A DNA stretch of 64,000 bases from Collinsella sp944321445 (lineage in GTDB: Bacteria > Actinomycetota > Coriobacteriia > Coriobacteriales > Coriobacteriaceae): NCBI RefSeq assembly GCF_030371825.1, contig NZ_JAUDDM010000001.1. One strand, written 5' to 3'. Position 1 is the stretch's first letter. Every line of letters begins with the position of its first letter. A model generated the notes under the pieces. It ran no database searches, was not told the origin of the DNA, and saw nothing but the letters and a program-made list of their open reading frames with translations. Of the stretch, positions 9,769-18,873 are shown piece after piece. A program made the position numbers and the translations under genes.

Positions 9769-10881
9769 ATGGCGCGCGTCCACAACTTCTCCGCCGGCCC
9801 CGCCGCGCTCCCTCTGGGCGTGTTGGAGGAGACCGCAGCAGAACTGCTCGATTACCGCGGCAGCGGTATGTCCGTGCTGGAGATGAGCCACCGATCGTCC
9901 ACCTACCAGGCAATCTATGACGAGACGGAAGCCTGTCTGCGCAGGATTCTCAGCATTCCCGACACCTACCGCGTCCTGTTTTTGCAGGGCGGGGCGACGC
10001 TCGAGTTCGCGGCGATTCCAATGAACCTCATGCGTACGGGGCGCGCAGGCTATGTTGTGTCTGGCAATTTTGCGAAAAAGGCCTGGGAGGAGGCGCAGCG
10101 CTACGGTGAGGCGGAAGCGCTCGCCACGAGCGAGGATACCCACTTCGACCGCATTCCCAACCTCGCGCCCCTCGCCGACCGCTGCGCTACGGGCGGCCTC
10201 GACTATGTGCACATCTGCCAGAACAACACCATCTTTGGCACCATGTACCACAAGCTGCCCGAAACCGGCGAGGTTCCGCTGGTGGCCGACGTTTCAAGCT
10301 GCTTTTTGTCCCTCCCGCTCGACGTCGAGCGCTACGGGCTCATCTACGCGGGCGCGCAGAAGAATGCGGGCCCCGCGGGCGTGACCGTCGTGATCGCGCG
10401 CGAAGACCTCATCGAGGACGGTCCCGCGCTCGGCATCTGCCCGAGCTACCTCGATTTCCGCACGCAGGCAAGCAAGGGGTCCATGCTCAACACGCCCAAC
10501 ACCTTCGGCATCTACCTGTGCGGCAAGGTGTTCGCGTGGGTCGAGGCAACGGGCGGCCTTGCCGCCATGGAGCAGCGCAACCGCCAGAAGGCCGAGCTGC
10601 TGTACAGCATTCTGGACAAAAGCTCCCTGTTCCATGGAACGGCGCAACCCGGCTCGCGCTCCATCGCGAACGTGACGTTCCGCACGGGCGACGCGGAGCT
10701 CGATGCCGCCTTCATCGCGGGAGCGCGCGAGCGCGGCATCGAGGGCATTGGCGGCCACCGTTTGGTGGGCGGCATGCGCGCGAGCATCTACAACGCCGTA
10801 CCCATGGAATCCGTCGAGGCGCTCGCCGCCTATATGCAGGAGTTCGAGGCGCAGCACACGTCGACCGCGCGATCTTTGTAG
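9769..10881 (+). CDS. serC: Phosphoserine aminotransferase
   Basis: 370 residues from ATG 9769, with TTGGAGG 10 nt upstream; the open frame extends further 5' without a ribosome site. It starts MARVHNFSAGPAALP, the typical SerC opening (class V PLP aminotransferase). Other features are LFLQGGATLEF, HICQNNTIFGT, the ADVSSCFLS segment and the PLP lysine in GAQKNAGPAG (about Lys198). It converts 3-phosphohydroxypyruvate and glutamate to phosphoserine. It is followed 142 bp later by serA, making a serine biosynthesis unit. Confidence 0.96.
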   Translation: MARVHNFSAGPAALPLGVLEETAAELLDYRGSGMSVLEMSHRSSTYQAIYDETEACLRRILSIPDTYRVLFLQGGATLEFAAIPMNLMRTGRAGYVVSGNFAKKAWEEAQRYGEAEALATSEDTHFDRIPNLAPLADRCATGGLDYVHICQNNTIFGTMYHKLPETGEVPLVADVSSCFLSLPLDVERYGLIYAGAQKNAGPAGVTVVIAREDLIEDGPALGICPSYLDFRTQASKGSMLNTPNTFGIYLCGKVFAWVEATGGLAAMEQRNRQKAELLYSILDKSSLFHGTAQPGSRSIANVTFRTGDAELDAAFIAGARERGIEGIGGHRLVGGMRASIYNAVPMESVEALAAYMQEFEAQHTSTARSL

Positions 10882-11023
10882 CCCGCCGGCCAGGCGGGCC
10901 CCATTCCCGCGCGCCGCGGTGCGACGCCACCCCAACGGGCAAACGCTGCACCGCCCCCTTGGAACCCCCGTCCCAAGGTACGCTGCGCCCCCCTGTTCAC
11001 ACATATTCATAAGGAGCCATTCC

Positions 11024-12187
11024 ATGCGCTATATCAAGACCATCGACGACATCACCAAGGACGGCGACGTCGAGTTCGGCGAGGGCTATGAGTTCGTCGA
11101 AAACACGGAGGACGCCGACGCCATCCTCATGCGCTCCACCGACCTGCACGGCTACGAGCTGCCCGAAAGCATTCGCGCCATCGCCCGCTGCGGCGCCGGC
11201 GTGAACAACATCCCCATCGAGGAGTACGCCAAGCAGGGCGTCGTGGTGTTCAACTCCCCCGGCGCCAACGCCAACGCCGTGAAGGAGATCGTCCTGGCCA
11301 TGATGATCATGTCCAGCCGCGGCATCGTGCAGTCCATGGAATGGGTGCGCAACAACGCCGACGACCCGGACATCTTGGTGAACGCCGAGAAGGCGAAGAA
11401 GGCCTTTGTGGGCCACGAGCTCAAGGGCAAGCGCGTGGGCGTCATCGGCTTGGGCAACGTGGGATCCAAGGTCGCGAACGCCTGCGTGTACCTGGGCATG
11501 GACGTGTATGGTTACGATCCGTTCATCTCCGTGGAGCACGCCTGGGCGCTCTCCCAGGACGTGCAGCGCGTGGGCACGCTCGAGGATCTGTGCCGCGGCT
11601 GCGACTACCTCACGCTGCACGTGCCCAGCAAGGCCGATACGGTGGGCATGATCTCCACCGAGCAGCTCGACCTGCTCGCCCCAGGCGCCGTGCTCATCAA
11701 CTTCGCGCGCGAGACCATTGTCGACGAGGACGCCGTGGACACCGCGCTGCACACCGGCCGCCTGTCCTGGTTTGCCTGCGACTTCGCCACGCCCAAAACC
11801 GTGCTCATGCCCAACACGTTCATCACCACGCATTCCGGCGCGGGCACGGGCGAGGCCGAGGCCAACTGCGCCGACATGGCAATCTCGGAACTTAAGGACT
11901 ACCTGGAAAACGGCAACATCGCGCATTCTGTGAACTACCCTGCCTGCTCCATGGGCAAGGCGCGCGCGGCGAGCCGCATCGCCTGCCTGCACGCCAACGT
12001 TCCCAACATGATCGGCCAGATCACCCGCGTGCTTGCCGACGATAACGCCAACGTGCAGCGTATGGTGAACGAGAGCGCCGGCGAGAACGCCTACACCATG
12101 TTCGACACCGATGAGCACCTGGACAGCTCCACCATCGAGGCGCTGAAGCGCATTCCTGCCGTCTACCGCGTGCGCGTGATCAAGTAG
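11024..12187 (+). CDS. serA: D-3-phosphoglycerate dehydrogenase family protein with ACT domain
   Basis: 387 residues from ATG 11024 behind AAGGAGCCATTCC. It has the 2-hydroxyacid dehydrogenase fold with Rossmann motif GVIGLGNVGS, the catalytic Arg in NFARETIVDEDAV and the catalytic His in TTHSGAGTGEAEANCA. A C-terminal ACT-like domain covers about residues 315-387 (NVPNMIGQITRVLADDNANV). The usual catalytic Glu of the FxxEP motif is not found where expected; the sequence there is DFATPKTVLMP. Coupling to serC strongly supports the first step of serine synthesis from 3-phosphoglycerate. Confidence 0.92.
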   Translation: MRYIKTIDDITKDGDVEFGEGYEFVENTEDADAILMRSTDLHGYELPESIRAIARCGAGVNNIPIEEYAKQGVVVFNSPGANANAVKEIVLAMMIMSSRGIVQSMEWVRNNADDPDILVNAEKAKKAFVGHELKGKRVGVIGLGNVGSKVANACVYLGMDVYGYDPFISVEHAWALSQDVQRVGTLEDLCRGCDYLTLHVPSKADTVGMISTEQLDLLAPGAVLINFARETIVDEDAVDTALHTGRLSWFACDFATPKTVLMPNTFITTHSGAGTGEAEANCADMAISELKDYLENGNIAHSVNYPACSMGKARAASRIACLHANVPNMIGQITRVLADDNANVQRMVNESAGENAYTMFDTDEHLDSSTIEALKRIPAVYRVRVIK

Positions 12188-12210
12188 CGTACACGATCGC
12201 ATGCAAGCGT

Positions 12211-12256
12211 ACAGGCCCCGACGCGCAAGAACGTGCGTCGGGGCCTGTATTGTTTT
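12211..12256 (+). terminator. serA: serA terminator
   Basis: ACAGGCCCCGACGC (12211-12224) pairs perfectly with 12235-12248 and is followed by ATTGTTTT. It lies directly after the serA stop. Confidence 0.88.
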
Positions 12257-12335
12257 CCAACATGGCTGTGCAACAATAAGGTCGTTGTGTCCGCGTGTAC
12301 CCGTCTTGCATTGACGGAAGTAGGGAGGATGAAGC

Positions 12336-13520
12336 ATGGGAAGCGCATGGGAGCTCGCACGGCAGCTCGTTCGCATCGACAGCTCCGACCCCGGAGCCTA
12401 TGAGGGAGATATCGAAAGCTACCTCAAGCGTATCGTCGAAGATGCCGTCGCCGTACTGCCCACCGACCTTGCCGCACGCGTCGCCATCGAGGAGCTTGAA
12501 GTCCTGCCTGGGCGCCGTAACCTTATGGTCACCGTCCCCGGCACATCGAGCGAGCCGCGCTTGGTCTACATCTGCCACATGGACACCGTGACGCTCGGCG
12601 AAGGATGGAACACGGACACCCCGCCGCTGGGAGCGGTCGTGCGCGACGACCGGCTGTACGGCCGCGGCTCCTGCGACATGAAAGGCGGCCTCGCCTGCGC
12701 GCTTTCCGCCCTGTTTGCGCTGCTGGAAGACGTGGCTGCCCGCGAATCGCTGCCCGCGCGCGGCTTTTCGCTCATCTGCTCGGTGGATGAGGAAGATCAG
12801 ATGCGCGGCGTCGAGGCGGCCATCGATGCGGGATGGGTGGGTGCCTGCGAATGGGTGCTCGACACCGAACCCACCGACGGTCAGATCCAGGTCGCCCACA
12901 AGGGACGCACGTGGTTCGAGCTCACCATGGAGGGCGTGACCGCGCACGCGAGCCAGCCTTGGGAGGGCGCGGACGCTGTCGCCGCCATGGCCGAGGCCAT
13001 CGCGCACATCCGCCGTGCGTTTTGCGCACTGCCCGCACACGACGAACTCGGCCCCGCAACCGTCACATTCGGTCAGATAACCGGCGGCTACCAGCCCTAT
13101 GTGGTTCCCGACTCCTGCACGGTGTGGATCGACATGCGCCTCGTGCCGCCCACGGACACCACCGCGGCGCGCGCCATCGTAGAGGAGGCGATCGCCACGA
13201 CACAGGCCGCCGTCCCCGGCTGCACCGGCTCCTACGTCATCACCGGCGACCGGCCCGCCATCGAGCGCGACCCCGCCTCTCCCCTGCTCGCCGCGCTGCG
13301 CGATGCCGCCCGCACGTGCGGAACGCCTGCGGACGTGGGCTTTTTCACCGGCTACACCGATACCGCCGTCATCGCGGGACGCTGCGCCAACCGCAACTGC
13401 ATGTCGTACGGCCCCGGCTCGCTCGCGCTTGCCCATAAGCCCAACGAGTACGTGCCGCGCGCAGACATCGAGCGAGTGGAGCGCGTGCTCACGGAGCTCG
13501 TCCGTCGCGAGCTGTGGTAG
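12336..13520 (+). CDS. M20 family metallopeptidase (ArgE/DapE-like)
   Basis: 394 residues; ATG 12336 with GGGAGGATGAAGC upstream. Zinc ligands and catalytic residues of the M20 family are visible: His81 in ICHMDTV, Asp114 in GRGSCDMKGG, the DEED cluster at 151-154, the DTEP segment and a late His in LAHKPNEYVP. The dimerisation lid carries the conserved THAS-like segment (VTAHASQPWEG). It may be a succinyl-diaminopimelate desuccinylase, acetylornithine deacetylase or dipeptidase; the substrate cannot be fixed from motifs. Confidence 0.9.
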   Translation: MGSAWELARQLVRIDSSDPGAYEGDIESYLKRIVEDAVAVLPTDLAARVAIEELEVLPGRRNLMVTVPGTSSEPRLVYICHMDTVTLGEGWNTDTPPLGAVVRDDRLYGRGSCDMKGGLACALSALFALLEDVAARESLPARGFSLICSVDEEDQMRGVEAAIDAGWVGACEWVLDTEPTDGQIQVAHKGRTWFELTMEGVTAHASQPWEGADAVAAMAEAIAHIRRAFCALPAHDELGPATVTFGQITGGYQPYVVPDSCTVWIDMRLVPPTDTTAARAIVEEAIATTQAAVPGCTGSYVITGDRPAIERDPASPLLAALRDAARTCGTPADVGFFTGYTDTAVIAGRCANRNCMSYGPGSLALAHKPNEYVPRADIERVERVLTELVRRELW

Positions 13521-13655
13521 CACGGTCACCCGCCTTCGCACCACACGATTCGCGCACGAAACGCACCGCTCGCGCCCGGCGAAGCCCCTGCGCGCGCCCT
13601 TGTCCCCTCGGGCATCTTTACTCAGAACAATTGACCCCGAGGAAAGGGCGCTCCC

Positions 13656-16600
13656 ATGGTTCTTCGAACGCGCTTGACGCGCATCGCTCTTGTCTGCTCG
13701 TGCTGTCTGATCGCAGCGCCATTCTCTGCATATGCGGAGCCGTCGGCTGCCGACTACGTACCCGGCCAGGCCATCGTGCTGTACCGCACAGGCGACGGTG
13801 TGAACCCGCTCTCAGAGGGATCGGACAACCCCCTTGCTGCCGCAGGCTTTGACGTCGAGCAGGTCTGGGACTTCTCCGATGCGGACAGCTCTATCTCGCT
13901 GCAAAGCGCCGATAGCGCAGCGAACGGTACGGACATTCCCGAAGGCGACGATATCCGTGTGGCGCTCGTCGAAGGCGAAGAGGGCAGCACCGAGGAGCTC
14001 ATCTCCGAGCTCGAAGACCTCGATTGTGTCATTGCCGCGCAGCCCAACTCCATCGCCGCCCTCGCCGCGGTGGAACCGAACGACACCTACTACCAGGCTT
14101 GGCAGTACAGCCTGCACGATGATGACGAGGCCGGCATCTCCGCCGCCACAGCATGGGAGCGCGACGAGCAAACCGTGCCCGATGACGCAAAGGACAACGT
14201 CGTCGCCGTCATCGACACGGGTGTCAACTTCTCCAACCCCGACCTCGCCGCGGTGGCATGGACCAGCCCTGGCGACATCGGCCTGACCGGAGAGCACGGC
14301 TACGACTTCCACGACAACGATTCCGACCCCACGCCGGGCACAAGCTCGGTGCTATCGCATGGCACGCACTGCGCGGGTATCATCGCCGCCACGACCGATA
14401 ACGAGCAGGGCATCGCCGGCGTGGCGCAGCACACCAAGATCATGGCGTGCAAGGTGGCGGCAGACGACGGGGAGGGCGCGATTTTCCTCTCGTCGGCCAT
14501 CTCGGCCTACCAGTACATCGTGCAGGCGCGCCTTGCGGGCGAGAACATCGTCGCCGTCAACAACTCCTGGTCCCAAGGCGGAAAGTCGCCGGTTCTCGAC
14601 TACCTGATCAACCAGGCGGGCAAGCTCGGCATCCTCTCCGTCTTCGCCGCCGGCAACGACAGCAGCGATATCGACAACCAGCCTGCCTCCGAAAACGCCA
14701 GCGGCACGGTGCACATCAGCAGCCCCTATGCGATCTTCGTCGCCGCCTCCAATGGCAACAATGAGATTGCTTCGTACTCCAATTGGGACGAAACCGATGT
14801 CGACGTCGCGGCACCGGGCTCGAACATCCTCTCCACGGTCGCCACGGCAAGCGAGGAAGCGTATTACAACGTTGCGCTCACGGATGACGACGTCGCCTAT
14901 CAAGCGAGCTTTGGAACGGACATCGCGTTGGATGATATCTCGTGGACTATCTACAACGCATCGGACGGAGAGGTCTTGGCGGAAGGCAGCGGAGCGGGCG
15001 ACGCCCAGAGCCCCGTGCACCTGGAGCTCGCCACAAGCGCGCTCACCGGAGACCCCGCTTTGCGCGTATCGGAAGACCTCAGCCGCACCTCCATGGCGAC
15101 CCCGGTCATCGCGGGCAGCGTCGCCGAGCTCGCCTCGCTCTACCCCGACGAGATCGCACTCGAGCTGCGCGGACGCATCGTCGGCTCGACCGAGCCGCTC
15201 GAGAACGCCGACGAGCACCCGACCGCCACGAACGGACGCTTCACGTTCGAGACCGCCTGCGGGGACGATGAGGACATCAGTGCGAACACCTGGGCCGCCG
15301 AGTCGAACGCCGCCGAAGGGACCATCACGCTTTTGGGCCGCGGGCTGAACGACGCCACGGCAACCGTCGACGGCAAGGCGGCGCGCGTGGTGGAACGCAA
15401 CGACGACAGCCTGGTGGTCGAGGTGGACGACGAGGTGTTCGATGATTGCGAGCATGACATTGTCGTCACCGACGCATCGACCGGCAAGACACACACCGCC
15501 GCCTACACGATAGCAGCCGAAGACCTTGGGGCATCGCTGCACAAGGTGGCAGATCTTCCCGTCGACGCTGCAAGCGAATCCTCGGCCACACTCATCGGCG
15601 CGCCCGATCGCCTGCTGTACCTGGACACCCTCGGCGCATACGCCTACCAGATCGTGAACCCGCAAAGCGAGGGGGCGCACTGGGAGCAGCTGAGCGCGCC
15701 AGGCATGCCGTGGGGAGACGAAGCCCCGACCGACTTCCGGACCTTGACGCTGTCCTATGCGCTGCTCGGAAGAAAGCTGTATGCATTCGCGGCCGATAAA
15801 GATGTGGTTGACGATGTGACCTATCTCGTGTTCTACATGAACGAGCTCGATGTGGACGGCAGCGGTTCCTGGGGCGCATGGCGCGAGATCGACCGCTCCG
15901 AGATCATGACGCCGATTGAAGGCTATCTTCTTTCGTATTCCGCCGCAACCGCCGACGCGCGCGTATGCTTCGCCGTTACGGTGAACGACGCGTATCGCGA
16001 TGAGGAAAGATTCACCAACGGGGACGTCAACCACCTCATCACCGTGGACGCGCAGGGTAAGACGGACCACATCGTGTCGACGCCCTCTACCACATACGAC
16101 TCCGTGGCGCGCCTCGTGGGCTGTGACGACATCCGGGCACTTGGCGTGGACCTCAGTCGCGCCGAACCTCTCAACACGCTCGATGCGCTCACCTTTGACC
16201 CCGATACCGAGCGCTGGAGCGCCACGCCCCTGACCGGAATCGAGGAGCTTACGCTGGCCAGCAAGCTGGACATCACGAACAGCTTGGTCGCGGCCGTGCG
16301 CAACGGCGCCGTGCACGTTGGCACTATCGACGGGAACGCGGGCGACCTCACATACCTCGATCTTCAGAACGGCACCGCCGTGAGCCTGGGCACGCTGGGA
16401 CTCGCGACCACGCCCAGCACCAGCGCAAGCGGCGTCGCGATGGCGGGAGATACGCTCTACCTGACCTGCCTGACGTCCGATGATTCCGGAGCTGCCGGCG
16501 GCCTGTACGCGCTTGCATCCGAGGCGGTACCCGAACTTGCGGCAAACGAGGCGACCGTTGCCGCTCGCGCCGATGCGGGCGGCACAGCGACGGTGGACGA

Positions 16601-17030
16601 CGGACTCGGGGCAGCCAAGGCAACCGACCGCGTGGCTGTGGGCGATGTTGCCACCTGGCGCGCCGTCGCTCAGCAGGGCCATGCGTTCGCCGGTTGGTAC
16701 GACGCTGACGGAACCCTCGTGTCGACCGAGGAGACATTTACCGCTGAAGTCACGGGAGCGACGGAGCTCACGGCGCGCTTCAACACCGTCGATACGCCGG
16801 GTGAGGACGATCCTGGGCATGGCGGCGACGCAGACGACCCGGGTGCAGGGGGCCATGATGCCGATAGTAACGAAGACCCGGCCGACTCGACCAAGCGCCC
16901 CGTCTCCTCCGGAAACGCTTCTGGCTCCATGCCCGCTACGGGAGACACCGCACCCATTCTCATCGGTGGCGCGGTAACACTGGGCGCCATCGCCGTCGTT
17001 GCGGGCATCATCATCCGCCGCCGTAGGTGA
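13656..17030 (+). CDS. Cell-wall-anchored subtilisin-like serine protease (S8)
   Basis: 1124 residues. A signal peptide covers about 1-27 (basic start, hydrophobic core, SAYAE cleavage region), followed by a propeptide-like region to about 150. The S8 domain has Asp187 (AVIDTG), His235 (SHGTHCAGIIA) and Ser479 (RTSMATPVIAG, with Arg in place of the usual Gly). About 600 residues of beta-rich, possibly kelch-like sequence follow, then an InlB-type repeat (FAGWYDADG), an Asp/Gly-rich spacer, the sortase-like motif MPATGD at 1092-1097, a hydrophobic helix and RRRR. It should be a surface protease covalently linked to peptidoglycan; its target is unknown. Confidence 0.93.
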   Translation: MVLRTRLTRIALVCSCCLIAAPFSAYAEPSAADYVPGQAIVLYRTGDGVNPLSEGSDNPLAAAGFDVEQVWDFSDADSSISLQSADSAANGTDIPEGDDIRVALVEGEEGSTEELISELEDLDCVIAAQPNSIAALAAVEPNDTYYQAWQYSLHDDDEAGISAATAWERDEQTVPDDAKDNVVAVIDTGVNFSNPDLAAVAWTSPGDIGLTGEHGYDFHDNDSDPTPGTSSVLSHGTHCAGIIAATTDNEQGIAGVAQHTKIMACKVAADDGEGAIFLSSAISAYQYIVQARLAGENIVAVNNSWSQGGKSPVLDYLINQAGKLGILSVFAAGNDSSDIDNQPASENASGTVHISSPYAIFVAASNGNNEIASYSNWDETDVDVAAPGSNILSTVATASEEAYYNVALTDDDVAYQASFGTDIALDDISWTIYNASDGEVLAEGSGAGDAQSPVHLELATSALTGDPALRVSEDLSRTSMATPVIAGSVAELASLYPDEIALELRGRIVGSTEPLENADEHPTATNGRFTFETACGDDEDISANTWAAESNAAEGTITLLGRGLNDATATVDGKAARVVERNDDSLVVEVDDEVFDDCEHDIVVTDASTGKTHTAAYTIAAEDLGASLHKVADLPVDAASESSATLIGAPDRLLYLDTLGAYAYQIVNPQSEGAHWEQLSAPGMPWGDEAPTDFRTLTLSYALLGRKLYAFAADKDVVDDVTYLVFYMNELDVDGSGSWGAWREIDRSEIMTPIEGYLLSYSAATADARVCFAVTVNDAYRDEERFTNGDVNHLITVDAQGKTDHIVSTPSTTYDSVARLVGCDDIRALGVDLSRAEPLNTLDALTFDPDTERWSATPLTGIEELTLASKLDITNSLVAAVRNGAVHVGTIDGNAGDLTYLDLQNGTAVSLGTLGLATTPSTSASGVAMAGDTLYLTCLTSDDSGAAGGLYALASEAVPELAANEATVAARADAGGTATVDDGLGAAKATDRVAVGDVATWRAVAQQGHAFAGWYDADGTLVSTEETFTAEVTGATELTARFNTVDTPGEDDPGHGGDADDPGAGGHDADSNEDPADSTKRPVSSGNASGSMPATGDTAPILIGGAVTLGAIAVVAGIIIRRRR

Positions 17031-17077
17031 TACCTTCCCGAACGAAGGCGCCCGCTTAGGAACAGGTCGTTATCGTG

Positions 17078-17168
17078 AAGCCTCGGGAGGAACCTTGCCG
17101 ATCCGAGATTTGCCAAGCTTCAGTTGCCGCAAATCTCGGGAGCGCAAACGTTCCTCCCGAGGCTTTTT
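17078..17168 (+). terminator. Nested hairpin terminator after the subtilisin gene (family F)
   Basis: Outer 16-bp arms AAGCCTCGGGAGGAAC (17078-17093) and 17150-17165 pair perfectly, then a T-run to 17168. Inside, CCGAGATTTGC (17103-17113) pairs with 17129-17139. A two-level hairpin much longer than a usual terminator. Confidence 0.8.
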
Positions 17169-17284
17169 GATGCACCCCTAGCGTTACGGCTTTTCGCATG
17201 CCAGCGCACTCGCTCCCGCGCGATACCGTCCCTGCGGTATCATGGGCTGCAGCAAACGAAACCTCCTCGCGTGAAAGGCATACC

Positions 17285-18541
17285 ATGCGCGTTCTTCCCT
17301 TCCCCTGCATACGCCCCGTCCCCGAGCACGCAGCGGAGGTCGCAGCGCTTCCCTACGACGTGTTCGACCGCGCCGAAGCCGCTGCCTACGTACAGGACCG
17401 CCCGCTTTCGTTTTTGAACATCGATCGCCCCGAGACGCAGTTTGCGCCCGACCAGGACATGTACGCGCCCGTGGTTTACGCGCGTGCCGCGGAACTGCTG
17501 CAAGAGCGTATCGCCGACGGCACCTACATCGCCGACGGGAACCGCGCGTACTATATCTACGAGCTCACGATGGACGGCCGCACGCAGACGGGCCTTGTGG
17601 GCGTGTGCGCTGTCGATGAGTACGAGGACGGCACCATCAAGCGCCATGAGCTCACGCGCGAGGACAAGGAACGCGACCGCATCGACCACATGCGCGCGCT
17701 GGGCTGCCAAACCGGTCCCATCTTCCTCACCTATCGCGACCAGCCCGTGCTGGACATCATCATCGCCGCGGCGAAGGAATCATCGCCCCTCTACCGCTTC
17801 ACCGATGACGAGGGCGTGACGCAAACCGTTTGGGAGGTCGCACGCGAGGATGCGGTCGAAGCCATCCATGCGATGTTCCAGTATATCCCGTGCGCCTACA
17901 TCGCCGACGGACATCATCGCACGGCATCGGCCGTGAAGGTTGCGCAGGCGATGCGCGAGGAGGCGCGCGCTGCGGGCACCCTCACCGGCAAGGAGCCGTT
18001 CAACTTCTTCCTCTCCGTGCTGTTCCCCGACAACCAGCTCACCATCCTGCCGTACAACCGCGTGATCGCGGACCGCGCGGGCATGAGCGCAGACGAGCTG
18101 CTGGACCGCGTGCGTACGGCAGGGTTCGAGGTCGAACCCGCACAGGGCGCGGTCGTGCCCGAACGCGCCGGCGTAGTGGGCATGTTTACCGACGGCCGCT
18201 GGTGGCGCTTGAGCTTTGGCGAAGCGCTTGCCGCAGAGATCGCCGCAGCGGATCCCGTGGCTTCGCTCGATGTCTCGGTGCTGCAGGAGCGCGTACTCTC
18301 CCCCGTTTTGGGAATCGGCGATGTGCGGGTCGATCCGCGCATCAGTTTTGTGGGCGGCATCCGCGGCGTGGAGGAGCTTGAGCGCCGCGCAGGCACCGAG
18401 GGCGTGGCCTTCTCGATGTTTGCCACTTCCATCGACCAGCTGCTCGCTGTGGCCGACGCCGGCCTGCTCATGCCGCCCAAGTCCACCTGGTTCGAGCCCA
18501 AGCTGCGCAGCGGCCTCTTCATCCACCGCATCGCCAAATAG
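17285..18541 (+). CDS. DUF1015 family protein
   Basis: 418 residues from ATG 17285 (GAAAGGCATACC upstream). Matches DUF1015: opening RVLPFPCIRP, LPYDVFDRAEA, SFLNIDRPE, then YIYELTMDGRTQTGLVGV, DHMRALGCQTGPIFLTY, the strongly conserved IADGHHRTASA and a closing MPPKSTWFEPKLRSGLFIHR. The family is cytosolic and of unknown reaction; the HHR cluster suggests a metal or phosphate site. In many anaerobes it neighbours serC and serA, as it does here at a few kilobases, so a link to serine metabolism is plausible but unproven. Confidence 0.92.
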   Translation: MRVLPFPCIRPVPEHAAEVAALPYDVFDRAEAAAYVQDRPLSFLNIDRPETQFAPDQDMYAPVVYARAAELLQERIADGTYIADGNRAYYIYELTMDGRTQTGLVGVCAVDEYEDGTIKRHELTREDKERDRIDHMRALGCQTGPIFLTYRDQPVLDIIIAAAKESSPLYRFTDDEGVTQTVWEVAREDAVEAIHAMFQYIPCAYIADGHHRTASAVKVAQAMREEARAAGTLTGKEPFNFFLSVLFPDNQLTILPYNRVIADRAGMSADELLDRVRTAGFEVEPAQGAVVPERAGVVGMFTDGRWWRLSFGEALAAEIAAADPVASLDVSVLQERVLSPVLGIGDVRVDPRISFVGGIRGVEELERRAGTEGVAFSMFATSIDQLLAVADAGLLMPPKSTWFEPKLRSGLFIHRIAK

Positions 18542-18550
18542 TCCCCACTG

Positions 18551-18745
18551 TCCTCTCTGGGGACGGGGGTGCCGCGCGCCACTTTGTCCTCTCTGGGGAC
18601 GGGGGTGGGAGAGGACACTTTGGCCTCTTTTGGGACAGGCCTCACGGGCTGAACACAATGCCGCGCGATATCTAGAGACGAAAGCGCGGCGAACCTGTCC
18701 CCGCAGACGCCACATTGGCCTCTCCCACCCCCGTCCCCAGAGAGG
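18551..18745. repeat. GC-rich palindromic repeat cluster (family A)
   Basis: The unit TCCTCTCTGGGGACGGGGGT occurs directly at 18551-18570 and 18587-18606, and in inverse orientation around 18724-18745. Between them is GGGACAGGCC and a CGCGCGATAT segment also found next to the copy at 48718-48800. Family members occur only between genes in this window (also 19872, 24508, 27793 and 48723). Confidence 0.75.
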
Positions 18746-18770
18746 CCAGGCAGGGTGTGCCCCCCCTGTT

Positions 18771-18866
18771 GGAAAGCCCGCTGCAAGGTCGCGGGGAGCA
18801 GAGAACTTAGACGCCCAGGGACGCGTCGGGGGTTCTGGCACCCTGCGATCTTGCAGCGGGCTTTTC
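18771..18866. terminator. Long hairpin at the end of the YczE-like gene
   Basis: GGAAAGCCCGCTGCAAG at 18771 onward pairs with CTTGCAGCGGGCTTTTC ending at 18866; arms of about 26 bp with a few mismatches and a 44-nt loop. It lies 3' of the minus-strand membrane protein gene (stop at 18874) and could terminate transcription in either direction. Confidence 0.6.
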
Positions 18867-18873
18867 GGTCGAG

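Noticed and set aside
14352..16856. An 834-codon open frame on the minus strand inside the subtilisin gene
   Set aside because: The + strand gene has all catalytic motifs, a signal peptide and a sorting signal. The antisense frame has none and is a composition artefact.
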